Shown: in pieces, positions 1-6,184 of the stretch
How the letters are laid out: every line of letters begins with the position of its first letter
How positions within the stretch are numbered: the stretch's first letter is position 1
Assembly (NCBI GenBank): GCA_003644295.1
Contig: QNBZ01000081.1
Location: forward strand, 1 to 6,517
DNA length: 6,517 bases
DNA from: Planctomycetota bacterium
GTDB lineage: Bacteria > Planctomycetota > Phycisphaerae > Sedimentisphaerales > Anaerobacaceae
Direction: 5' to 3'
Notes under the pieces: generated by a model
Databases searched by the model: none
The model's input: only the letters and a program-made list of their open reading frames with translations
Told to the model about the DNA's origin: nothing
Translations under genes and position numbers: made by a program

Positions 1-90
1 ATCAATAATCAGTAATCAATAATCAGTAATCAATAATCAGTAATCAATAATCAGTAATCAGTAATCAATAATCAATAATCAATAATCAAT
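1..90. repeat. 7-bp tandem repeat (ATCAATA/ATCAGTA), about 13 units
   Basis: The stretch is built of heptamers of two kinds differing at one base, ATCAATA (A) and ATCAGTA (G), in the order A G A G A G A G G A A A plus a final six bases of A. The first eight units therefore form four copies of a 14-bp A-G dimer, followed by a monomeric run. The array starts at or beyond the left edge, so its true length is unknown. Because 7 is not a multiple of 3 and the units contain TAA (TGA on the other strand), every frame on both strands is stopped within it, so it is not coding. It ends six bases before the kinase start codon and so forms that gene's immediate upstream region. Confidence 0.95.
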
Positions 91-96
91 TGCTTT

Positions 97-1131
97 ATGC
101 CCAGAGGCGGTGCACATTTTTCTTCTGAGGAGTTGGCTCAGGTCATAAGCCGTTACGACATTGGCGTGATTCATCAGGTCAGTCCCCTTTCTGCCGGCAA
201 CAGGCGTGCGCCTAAAATGGTGATTGTTTCCGAGCGCGGCAAATTCCTTTTGAAACGCCGACCGAGAGGTAAAGACGACCTTTATCGGGTTGCCTTTGCC
301 CACTCCGTACAGACACATTTGGCTGCAAAGGGTTTTCCTGTTGCTTCTCTGGTGGCTACATCTGATGAGAAAAATACGGTTTTGCAACTGGATAACCACA
401 TCTACGAACTCTTCAGGTTTATTGCCGGCGTCCGCTACGACGGCTCGGCTGAAGCTACTATTGATACTGGCCGACAACTGGCGAATTTCCACAGGTATTT
501 AGCTGATTTTGCATCCGAGTGGAAGCCGTTAAGGGCAACTTTCCACGATTCTTCAATTGTACGAAGGCGTTTGAAAGCAATCGGCGCCAACTCGCCTTCG
601 GCTGGCTCGCCGGACAGAAAATTACGCAAAACAGCTGAGGCTCTGATGGAGCTTTGTAATAGTTCCAGTGTTCGGGTAAACGAGCTTGGATTTGACTCCT
701 GGCCTGAACAGGTTGTACACGGCGATTGGCATCCCGGCAATATGCTTTTTGCCGACGGTAAGGTTACTGCGGTTCTCGATTTTGATTCGGTCAGGATTGC
801 GCCGACCGTTACCGACCTGGCAAATGGTATGCTGCAATTTTCTATTGTTGGAAACCGGCCAAACCCTGCCGATTGGCCCGACTATCTTGACCAGGCCAAG
901 CTTGTCCAGTTTTTGAATGGATATCGCGAGGTAATTAAATTGGACAAGAACGAACTGGATTCGCTGCTTGACTTGATGATTGAGACGATGATTGCTGAGG
1001 CGGTACTGCCGATAGCGGCCACCGGATTTTTCGGACATTTAAGCGGAGTCGACTTTTTGAAAATGATTCAGCGTAAAGCTGAATGGCTAAACAAAAACAG
1101 GGATAAACTGACAAAAGCAATAGAAGGTTAG
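97..1131 (+). CDS. Phosphotransferase-family (APH/choline kinase fold) small-molecule kinase
   Basis: This 344-residue protein probably transfers phosphate from ATP to a small hydroxyl- or amine-bearing metabolite in the cytoplasm. The clearest evidence is the Brenner-type catalytic motif VVHGDWHPGN at residues 206-215 (catalytic Asp210, metal-binding Asn215), followed by LDFDS at 227-231, where Asp228 is the expected second magnesium ligand. The N-terminal lobe has a plausible ATP lysine in KFLLKRR (Lys53). The length fits the APH/CotS/homoserine-kinase-II superfamily. The substrate cannot be read from sequence, and an antibiotic-resistance role is not implied. ATG at 97 follows an in-frame TAA at 76-78 in the repeat array and has no Shine-Dalgarno. 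The conserved-looking protein begins by about residue 8, which supports a start near here. It converges on the LacI gene with a 46-bp gap holding no convincing terminator. Confidence 0.85.
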   Translation: MPRGGAHFSSEELAQVISRYDIGVIHQVSPLSAGNRRAPKMVIVSERGKFLLKRRPRGKDDLYRVAFAHSVQTHLAAKGFPVASLVATSDEKNTVLQLDNHIYELFRFIAGVRYDGSAEATIDTGRQLANFHRYLADFASEWKPLRATFHDSSIVRRRLKAIGANSPSAGSPDRKLRKTAEALMELCNSSSVRVNELGFDSWPEQVVHGDWHPGNMLFADGKVTAVLDFDSVRIAPTVTDLANGMLQFSIVGNRPNPADWPDYLDQAKLVQFLNGYREVIKLDKNELDSLLDLMIETMIAEAVLPIAATGFFGHLSGVDFLKMIQRKAEWLNKNRDKLTKAIEG

Positions 1132-1177
1132 CCCCTCCTTCATAGGAATTCTGTATCGGCTTATTTTCAAATCAGCT

Positions 1178-2227
1178 TCAGTTTCTTGGTGCAACAGATG
1201 TGGTTTTTCTCACAATTAGTCGCTCCGGCAGCTTGATGGTCTCATGCTTATTCTGGTCTGGGGTTTTCATTTGTTTTATCAGTAATTCTGCAGCAGCTTG
1301 TCCCATTTCTGCTGACATCAGGTCAATAAAAGTCAAACTCGGACTCATAACGTCGCAGGCATGTTGGTCACAAAAGCATATCAAGCTCAATTGTTCCGGG
1401 ATAGAGACACCTAAAATATGGGCTGCCTGCATAAGGTTAAGCCCTTCCATATGTCCATAGGAAATAATTGCTGTTGCTTTATTTTGTATAACAGATTCTT
1501 TGATAAATTTTATTGCTGAATTATGCAAATTATCATAAGTCTTTACAGTCGAGAGCAATTTGTTATGCCCGGGCATTGGCGACAAACCATATTTACTCAT
1601 TTCGGATAGATACGTTTCATGCCTGTCATTTACACTGCTGTGTCCTCTTAAAAATGCCGCCTGCGGTCCTGCATAAGCTATTCTTTTGTGTCCAAGCTCA
1701 ACAAGATGCCTAACAGCCAACCGTGTGCCGTTAACATCGTCGGGGACTACCCGTAAATTGCCTGGGCCGTTGATTGATACATGCGGTATCCTCGCCTGTT
1801 CCAGCTCCTCGGCTGTTGCCGGATTGCATCGAGCAAGAATTATTGCGGCGCTGATGTGCCAGGGAGGAAGCTCGCTCTCGTCAGAATGGTGCAGCGACAT
1901 ATCTACGGTAACGTTGTAATCTTCAAGGGCGGAATCTATCGAAGAGACGATTTTATTCACGGCAGTCTGATAAATATCTCCCAGGTCGTGTAGCGCATGA
2001 CTACCGCCGAGAATATGAATCATTTTTCTTTTTTGCTTGGAAAGACTTTGTGCTATGAGATTTGGACGATATCTCAATTTTTTCGCCACATTTAAGATGC
2101 GTTCCTGAACTTCGTCGGTAACACTAAAGCCATTACCAAGCTTGTTGTTCAGTACCCGGCTTACCGTTGACTTACTTACCCCGGCAACTTTTGCAACATT
2201 ACCTAAATTGACAGCTTTCCCGCTCAT
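1178..2227 (-). CDS. LacI-family transcriptional regulator
   Basis: A 349-residue repressor-type DNA-binding protein with the full LacI/GalR layout. The N-terminal helix-turn-helix covers about residues 8-27 (NVAKVAGVSKSTVSRVLN), followed by the LRYRPN turn and a hinge helix (IAQSLSKQ, about 58-65). The rest is a periplasmic-binding-protein-like effector domain with the family signatures VPDDVNGTRLAV (161-172), LVELGHKRIAYAG (175-187) and a C-terminal PERLIVRKTT (334-343). Family members usually bind a sugar or nucleotide and control carbohydrate genes; the ligand here is unknown. I start at ATG 2227. The frame also extends to TTG 2242, just after a stop, but ATG gives the usual short leader before the HTH. 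Neither has a Shine-Dalgarno. It lies downstream of the LamG gene on the same strand, but a terminator separates them and it has its own promoter candidate. Confidence 0.93.
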   Translation of the reverse strand: MSGKAVNLGNVAKVAGVSKSTVSRVLNNKLGNGFSVTDEVQERILNVAKKLRYRPNLIAQSLSKQKRKMIHILGGSHALHDLGDIYQTAVNKIVSSIDSALEDYNVTVDMSLHHSDESELPPWHISAAIILARCNPATAEELEQARIPHVSINGPGNLRVVPDDVNGTRLAVRHLVELGHKRIAYAGPQAAFLRGHSSVNDRHETYLSEMSKYGLSPMPGHNKLLSTVKTYDNLHNSAIKFIKESVIQNKATAIISYGHMEGLNLMQAAHILGVSIPEQLSLICFCDQHACDVMSPSLTFIDLMSAEMGQAAAELLIKQMKTPDQNKHETIKLPERLIVRKTTSVAPRN

Positions 2228-2254
2228 AACAGAACAAACCAATCATTAATGAAC

Positions 2255-2270
2255 CATATACGCGTTTACA
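2255..2270. promoter_or_regulatory. Candidate LacI-type operator (imperfect dyad)
   Basis: The halves CATATACG and CGTTTACA form a dyad centred on ACG|CGT with 5 of 8 positions symmetric and a perfect ACGCGT core. LacI/GalR operators are typically 14-18 bp palindromes with a central CG. It lies 28 bp upstream of the LacI start codon and covers the transcription start expected from the neighbouring promoter, the right place for autorepression. The heptamer CATATAC also occurs twice as a direct repeat (2255-2261 and 2269-2275, 14 bp apart), an alternative reading of the same site. I saw no second copy in the window. Confidence 0.35.
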
Positions 2271-2297
2271 TATACTTTATCAAAAGCCCAATCTCAA
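2269..2297 (-). promoter_or_regulatory. Candidate sigma-70 promoter of the LacI gene
   Basis: Read on the minus strand, TTGAGA (2297-2292, 5 of 6 to the -35 consensus) is followed after exactly 17 bases by TATATG (2274-2269, 4 of 6 to the -10 consensus). Transcription would start near 2262, leaving about 35 bases before ATG 2227. The promoter lies between the upstream terminator and the gene, consistent with independent transcription of the regulator. Confidence 0.4.
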
Positions 2298-2310
2298 CAC
2301 TTTTTTACCC

Positions 2311-2352
2311 AAAAACAAAAAAGGAGGAGGTTTCCGTTGAGAATCCCTCCTC
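2311..2352 (-). terminator. Intrinsic terminator of the LamG gene
   Basis: On the minus strand a 7-bp stem GAGGAGG/CCTCCTC (2352-2346 and 2330-2324) encloses a 15-base loop. It is followed by C and then TTTTTTGTTTTT (2322-2311), the standard form of a rho-independent terminator. It begins about 27 bases after the stop codon of the LamG protein gene and should separate it from the LacI gene. Confidence 0.8.
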
Positions 2353-2378
2353 TCTTTGGAGCTGTTATTGCTAACATA

Positions 2379-4367
2379 CTAATCGCATAACGGATTTCCC
2401 ACATCATTGCATTGCAGCCAGTTCGACGCCATTACAGCAAGGTCGAACAGGTCGATGTAGCAATCCTCATTGATGTCTCCCGGCAGGTTTTCAGGACAAC
2501 TGTTTTTGCCGCCATCTGCTCTGAACAGCTCGACAACCCTGTCATACGGCAAACCGATTTCATAGATGCGAACTTCATCTATGTCTCCCTCAAACTCCCG
2601 TCCTGTCTTTTCTGCATTTTCACCGATATAGACATCGTAATCACTGAACCCGATGTCGCCGGACGCTTCCAGCGGACTGCCCGCATAGATGTCCAGAATG
2701 CCATCGACGTACAAAGCAATCTCAGCGCCATCATAGGTACCAACGATTTGATGCCATTGGCCGTCAGCCACATCGGTAAAGCCCTGGACGTCAAAATTGG
2801 GGCTCAGGCCGTTACAGGCAAAATTGATAACATTCTCGTTGCCTGCTCTGGCTATACGCCACGAAGCATCGCCCTTGGTAACTATGGCCTGCCAGGTTTT
2901 ATTGGGGTCGAATTCATCGACCTTAATCCAGGCGGCAATTGTTATCTCTTCGGTCAGGTCGGCCCATGTCGGTGTGTTATGGTCGGCAGTTCCACCGCCG
3001 CAATCAATGTAATCACCGTCACCGTCGAGAAGAATATCACCAGCCACTTGGCCGCCGGAGGGCTGCCAGACCGGGCCGCCAACCAAAGTACCGTTATGGC
3101 CGCCTTGGCTGTCAACAGCGGTCGTTCCGGCAGATTCATCCAGTTTCCAGTGAGCGATAAGGCCGGTATAAGCTTCGTCATAGACCCTTATTTTTACCAT
3201 ATCATTAGTGTCGGCTGCGCTGTCGCTTACAGTTAGTTTGAGCATATAATCGCCGACCGTGGTGAAAGTAGCATTAGGGTCTTCAACTGTGCTGTTTGGC
3301 GAAAAGACAACAGAACCCGGGCCGCTTTCTTTGGTCCAGCTATAAGTTACCGCTCCGGGCGGGTCCGGGAGGCCGTCGTCTGAAACCGTAGCGTCAAGCT
3401 CTACCGTAGCAGTCCCTCCGGAGAGCCATACTGCTTGCTTTTTCCCGGCATCAACCGACGGGGCCGTATTGTTCGTATCGAAACTCCATACCCTGCCTTC
3501 GGTTTTTATTTCCACACCGCCGCCGCCGGTATCAGGGTCATAGCAGTCAACACGCCAATAATAGGTTTGGTTAATACTCAAAGTAACGCCGACAGAATTA
3601 GCGTCTGCGTGGTCGAGAATTTTCGTGTTCGTTCCCGGCATATTCGCATCCGTACCGAACCAGACATCGCAATAGATAGTATCGGTTCCATTGCGGGCTT
3701 CGGGACGAGTCCAGGAAAGCTCTGTTGTTGTGTATGGGTCTGCAAAACTGCCGTCTTCCGGCTGTTCGTCGCCCGCAGCATAAGTGAAGAAGAACGAACA
3801 ATCGTCGAAAAGCATTGTACCACGAGCCTCTCCATAGAGCTGGACATTGGCATTGACGGCCCCGGCTGGAGCGGTGATAGGGCCGAGAGTGTACTTGTCG
3901 TAGGTCGGGTCCTCCGAACCGTTTGTGATATCATGCAGGAGTTCCGATCCTATCGTAACATCGCAAACATCCTTCCATTCTACCAAAAGCCCTCCAACCG
4001 GAGTGCTCGGAGGGTCCCACTCTTCTGTTCTCGCCCAAACGGTAAAGGTAAAAACCTCTCCCGGATTTACTGCAACGGTCTGGCCTCTGTTCTGATAGTC
4101 GCCAGAAGTCCATGCACCAACAGCTATGAGTTTGTCGCCGGTATGGGCAGGATATGCAGAACCGCCGTCAACGCTTTTCCAGGTACTCCAGCCACCCTCG
4201 CCCCAATCCCACCACCAGGTGGGGTCAACGCTTTCATCCCATGGGTAGCCGTGATAGAATGGATTGTCGCCGTCTTCAAAACCGGGGTTCTCCAACAGTT
4301 CTGCGCTTGCGCTCAGGCACATAGAAAAACAGATTAATGCGACAATAAGAAAAACCAACTTTTTCAT
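2379..4367 (-). CDS. Secreted LamG/PKD multidomain protein with C-terminal dockerin-like repeat
   Basis: A 662-residue exported protein, probably a carbohydrate-binding or surface protein; no catalytic domain is recognised. Order of parts: signal peptide 1-22 (MKKLVFLIVALICF...SASA); a beta-sandwich binding-like module about 23-195, opening LLENPGFEDG, with an aromatic patch WWWDWGEGGW at 51-60; a fibronectin-III-like segment about 205-297 ending YYWRVDCYDP...VWSFDT; a PKD-type domain about 302-396 (TAPSVDAG...GDYMLKLTVSD); a LamG/concanavalin-A-like domain about 400-617 (LIAHWKLDES, DGDGDYIDCG, GQWHQIVGTYDG, GDIDEVRIY); and one EF-hand-type dockerin-like loop from Asp631 (D631, N633, D635, D639, D642). 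Classical dockerins have two such loops. The frame opens further upstream to 4415, but ATG 4367 has a perfect Shine-Dalgarno and begins the signal peptide. A terminator follows the gene. Confidence 0.88.
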   Translation of the reverse strand: MKKLVFLIVALICFSMCLSASAELLENPGFEDGDNPFYHGYPWDESVDPTWWWDWGEGGWSTWKSVDGGSAYPAHTGDKLIAVGAWTSGDYQNRGQTVAVNPGEVFTFTVWARTEEWDPPSTPVGGLLVEWKDVCDVTIGSELLHDITNGSEDPTYDKYTLGPITAPAGAVNANVQLYGEARGTMLFDDCSFFFTYAAGDEQPEDGSFADPYTTTELSWTRPEARNGTDTIYCDVWFGTDANMPGTNTKILDHADANSVGVTLSINQTYYWRVDCYDPDTGGGGVEIKTEGRVWSFDTNNTAPSVDAGKKQAVWLSGGTATVELDATVSDDGLPDPPGAVTYSWTKESGPGSVVFSPNSTVEDPNATFTTVGDYMLKLTVSDSAADTNDMVKIRVYDEAYTGLIAHWKLDESAGTTAVDSQGGHNGTLVGGPVWQPSGGQVAGDILLDGDGDYIDCGGGTADHNTPTWADLTEEITIAAWIKVDEFDPNKTWQAIVTKGDASWRIARAGNENVINFACNGLSPNFDVQGFTDVADGQWHQIVGTYDGAEIALYVDGILDIYAGSPLEASGDIGFSDYDVYIGENAEKTGREFEGDIDEVRIYEIGLPYDRVVELFRADGGKNSCPENLPGDINEDCYIDLFDLAVMASNWLQCNDVGNPLCD

Positions 4368-4372
4368 AACCG

Positions 4373-4379
4373 CCTCCTT
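4373..4379 (-). promoter_or_regulatory. Shine-Dalgarno fixing the LamG gene start
   Basis: The minus strand reads AAGGAGG, then CGGTT, then ATG at 4367: a perfect anti-16S match with 5-base spacing. It decides the start in favour of ATG 4367, because the longer in-frame reading to 4415 would run through this site and through the dyad beyond it. Confidence 0.9.
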
Positions 4380-4390
4380 TTCTTGATTTT

Positions 4391-4414
4391 TGTTAGAACA
4401 CACTTGTTCTAACA
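4391..4414. promoter_or_regulatory. Perfect 10-bp inverted repeat before the LamG gene
   Basis: TGTTAGAACA (4391-4400) and TGTTCTAACA (4405-4414) are exact reverse complements separated by CACT. The element ends 11 bases upstream of the LamG Shine-Dalgarno. It is followed on the minus strand by an A-rich rather than T-rich run, so it does not look like an intrinsic terminator of the pseudopilin gene. It could be an operator for a dimeric regulator or a 5'-leader stem-loop acting on stability or translation. It does not have the central CG expected for a LacI-family site. Confidence 0.75.
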
Positions 4415-4441
4415 TCCCACTTTTTCAATTTCTCTATTACA

Positions 4442-4458
4442 AACTAAAACCTTTAGTT
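4442..4458 (-). other. Weak AT-rich stem-loop after the pseudopilin gene
   Basis: AACTAAA and TTTAGTT form a 7-bp stem around a 3-base loop, 33 bases after the stop codon of the pseudopilin gene. The stem has one G-C pair and no T tract follows on the minus strand, so any terminator role is doubtful. Confidence 0.3.
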
Positions 4459-4490
4459 GAACCCTGAAAAAAGATTAAGTCATAAGCCAC

Positions 4491-5318
4491 TTACTTTGCC
4501 GTCCACATTCCGGTTGCGTCATTTTTCTCGGCCGACGATGGCGGCCAAGAAATGGGGTCTTTCTCTACATATATTTTGTTTTTGGGCATATATGTGACAT
4601 GCGTATCATAAAATAAAACATTTGCTCCTTCATTATGTCTGTAAATCGTAACACCACTAACACCCGCAGCAGCATAATCATCCCAACTGGCCTGGCCATA
4701 TTTGTCCCAGTACTTTTCATAGTCTGCAGCATACCAGAACACATACCAGTCAACTGCATCCACAAAGACCAGCTTTTCTGACGGCCTTTTTATGCTGGTC
4801 ATTTTGTAGCCGACATAAATCAAGTCACTCTCGGGCCGGTTCCAGTTGAAACTTTGCATATCGGATTGCCAATCAGTCGCATTATAGCCATAACTAACTA
4901 ACACTCCTTTTGAGGAAATTACATGCTTCTTTGCCACTTTATCACTCGGACAGAAAAACTCATCCGGAAGGATAGTATCGAGTTCATAGGTGTCATTATA
5001 CTTTTCAGCTTTACGGCCATCTAAAACCAAATAATCTCTGAAACTTTTATTCGCCATCCAGCAATAATAAGTAAAAGACCCGCCGACTCCACTGGGTTTA
5101 GGAACAGATGTATCCATTATCGGAACATATTTATCATCCCAATTATTAGCGTAAATCTGATTTGCCATTCCGATATTTTTTAGGTTATTGGCGCAGACAA
5201 TTCTGCGTGCACTCTCTCTTGCCCGGCCTAATGACGGAAGTAAGATTGAAAGCAAAAGAGCAATAATAGAGATTACGACTAACAGTTCTACAAGAGTGAA
5301 TGCTTTTTGTTTTAACAT
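4491..5318 (-). CDS. Prepilin-type N-terminal cleavage/methylation protein, H-X9-DG class (pseudopilin-like)
   Basis: This 275-residue protein carries a type IV prepilin leader: MLKQKA followed by FTLVELLVVISIIALLLSILLPSL (7-30), with Glu11 at the conserved +5 position and one hydrophobic segment. Cleavage would be after Ala6; Gly is usual at that site but Ala is tolerated. Further landmarks are the CANNLKNIG stretch (42-50), FFCPSD (121-126) and a C-terminal RHNEGANVLFYDTH (227-240). The last is the H-X9-D-G region of the planctomycete family, except that Gly is replaced by Thr239. Such proteins are numerous in Planctomycetota and are thought to be inner-membrane-anchored pseudopilins facing outward; their job is not established. 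AGGAGG at 5328-5333, nine bases before ATG, supports the start. No prepilin peptidase or secretion ATPase is nearby. It lies between two secreted-protein genes on the same strand. Confidence 0.9.
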   Translation of the reverse strand: MLKQKAFTLVELLVVISIIALLLSILLPSLGRARESARRIVCANNLKNIGMANQIYANNWDDKYVPIMDTSVPKPSGVGGSFTYYCWMANKSFRDYLVLDGRKAEKYNDTYELDTILPDEFFCPSDKVAKKHVISSKGVLVSYGYNATDWQSDMQSFNWNRPESDLIYVGYKMTSIKRPSEKLVFVDAVDWYVFWYAADYEKYWDKYGQASWDDYAAAGVSGVTIYRHNEGANVLFYDTHVTYMPKNKIYVEKDPISWPPSSAEKNDATGMWTAK

Positions 5319-5425
5319 TTTGTAAAACCTCCTGTCTAATCTATATGAGTGATTACTCTTTACGCTAAATCTGTTTGCCTCGCAGCTTTATACAGGAAAA
5401 AACTGAAATAATTATGATTATAGCT

Positions 5426-5462
5426 GCTCTGCCGCCACTTATTTTATTTGTGGCGGCAGAGC
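5426..5462 (-). terminator. Strong 13-bp hairpin after the PEP-CTERM gene
   Basis: GCTCTGCCGCCAC (5426-5438) and GTGGCGGCAGAGC (5450-5462) pair perfectly around an 11-base AT loop, starting 18 bases after the stop codon of the PEP-CTERM gene. The position and GC-rich stem suggest a transcript end. No T tract follows on the minus strand (AGCTATAATC comes next), so it may instead protect a processed 3' end or work with Rho. Confidence 0.6.
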
Positions 5463-5480
5463 TTATTTAGCAAACAAAGA

Positions 5481-6086
5481 CTATCTTTTGCGTCGGAGGA
5501 ACATAGCTCCCAAACCGAGAATGGCAATTGTAGCCGGCTCCGGAGTCAAAACCGCGTTGTCAAACCAAACAGTTCCGCTTCCTGCCCATTCAATAAGGTC
5601 CACCTTGACTTGTGTAGTGCCGCTGGGAGCGGTCGCGCTTATGCTGAAATCCTGGTAGGGGACACCCATGTCCCAATCAGTGAAGTCTGCCGTGATGTCT
5701 ATTTCGTACGAACCCAACTCTCCGCCGCAGGAGTCTAAGAATTTCAAATAGGCTTTGCCATTCGGCCACCACCAGTCTTGGGCCCCACCCTGAATGTCAA
5801 GGGTGTACTCAACCCCGGCTGTCCCCGCAACAACTTGGTACATTCCGCGACTGCCATTGCCATCGCCATCGCCAATCGACATTTGCAGAGTTCCATCATA
5901 AACGCCTTCCAGGCCTGGCGCCGGTGTGATGACCTCTTGGTTGACCCAGCCCATGTCGCCCCAAATGCCCCATTCGGCTCCAAGAGCCGTATTGAAGTCA
6001 CCGTTTGTCAACAAGTTTGCTTGGGTGGGCAGAGCCAGAGCTAACATCAAAACAAGAGATACTAAAAGAAACAATTTTCTACACAT
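5481..6086 (-). CDS. PEP-CTERM sorting-domain protein with carbohydrate-binding-like module
   Basis: A 201-residue exported protein. It has a signal peptide (about 1-23, MCRKLFLLVSLVLMLALALPTQA), a single beta-sandwich module opening NLLTNGDF (24-31) and closing GTVWFDNAVL (171-180), and a C-terminal PEP-CTERM tail. The tail has P182-E183-P184, then the hydrophobic ATIAILGLGAMFL and terminal RRKR. By family knowledge, such tails are recognised and cut by an exosortase and are linked to extracellular polysaccharide; no exosortase is in the window. The module resembles CBM4/9-type jelly rolls and is rich in exposed aromatics (WWWPNG, 105-110), so carbohydrate binding is a reasonable inference. 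AGGAGG at 6093-6098, six bases before ATG 6086, supports the start. A 13-bp hairpin follows the gene, and tandem stem-loops lie in its upstream leader. Confidence 0.9.
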   Translation of the reverse strand: MCRKLFLLVSLVLMLALALPTQANLLTNGDFNTALGAEWGIWGDMGWVNQEVITPAPGLEGVYDGTLQMSIGDGDGNGSRGMYQVVAGTAGVEYTLDIQGGAQDWWWPNGKAYLKFLDSCGGELGSYEIDITADFTDWDMGVPYQDFSISATAPSGTTQVKVDLIEWAGSGTVWFDNAVLTPEPATIAILGLGAMFLRRKR

Positions 6087-6123
6087 AATACTCCTCCTCT
6101 TTCAAAAAACCACAATTTCATTA

Positions 6124-6159
6124 TTTTGGCTACAAGCCAAAATCCCGACATTTCGGGAC
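6124..6159 (-). promoter_or_regulatory. Tandem stem-loops in the PEP-CTERM gene leader
   Basis: Two perfect hairpins abut. Arms 6124-6132 and 6136-6144 give a 9-bp stem (ATTTTGGCT/AGCCAAAAT, loop ACA). Arms 6144-6149 and 6154-6159 give a 6-bp stem (TCCCGA/TCGGGA, loop CATT). They share base 6144, so the outermost pairs cannot both form at once. On the minus strand the GC-rich stem comes first and is followed by TTTT, then the second stem, then the Shine-Dalgarno 26 bases on. The first could act as a short terminator or attenuator, and together they could be a leader control element or a dispersed repeat. Confidence 0.6.
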
Positions 6160-6174
6160 TATTTTCGACAAGCG

Positions 6175-6184
6175 TTACGTAACT
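6175..6184. promoter_or_regulatory. 10-bp palindrome GTTACGTAAC
   Basis: GTTAC|GTAAC is perfectly symmetric with a central CG. It lies 89 bases upstream of the PEP-CTERM start codon, just beyond the tandem stem-loops. It resembles a small operator, but symmetry does not extend past ten bases and no binding protein can be named. Confidence 0.3.

Noticed and set aside
1..90. CRISPR array or origin iterons
   Set aside because: Units are seven bases with no spacers, so not CRISPR. No replication initiator gene or DnaA-box pattern is nearby, so there is no support for an origin.
97..1131. Antibiotic-resistance aminoglycoside phosphotransferase
   Set aside because: Only the superfamily catalytic motifs are shared; nothing points to an aminoglycoside substrate and the context is not a resistance cassette.
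1123..1141. GAAGG/CCTTC inverted repeat at the end of the kinase gene
   Set aside because: Only five base pairs, including the stop region, with no T tract; not enough for a terminator.
2321..2390. AAGGAGGAGG on the plus strand followed by TTG at 2337 and a 17-codon frame
   Set aside because: The purine run is one arm of the minus-strand intrinsic terminator, which explains it fully; the frame is short and starts with a poor codon.
2412..3236. Long plus-strand open frame (274 codons) opposite the LamG gene
   Set aside because: It lies wholly antisense to a gene with a clear signal peptide, recognisable domains, Shine-Dalgarno and terminator. Its translation shows no domain pattern, and it follows from codon bias of the real strand.
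3435..4337. 300-codon plus-strand open frame opposite the LamG N-terminal half
   Set aside because: Antisense shadow of the real gene, with no ribosome binding site and no recognisable features in the translation.
5417..5422. Perfect TATAAT on the minus strand upstream of the pseudopilin gene
   Set aside because: No acceptable -35 lies 16-18 bases upstream (that space is the GC-rich hairpin), so I did not list it as a promoter, although one might exist with an activator.
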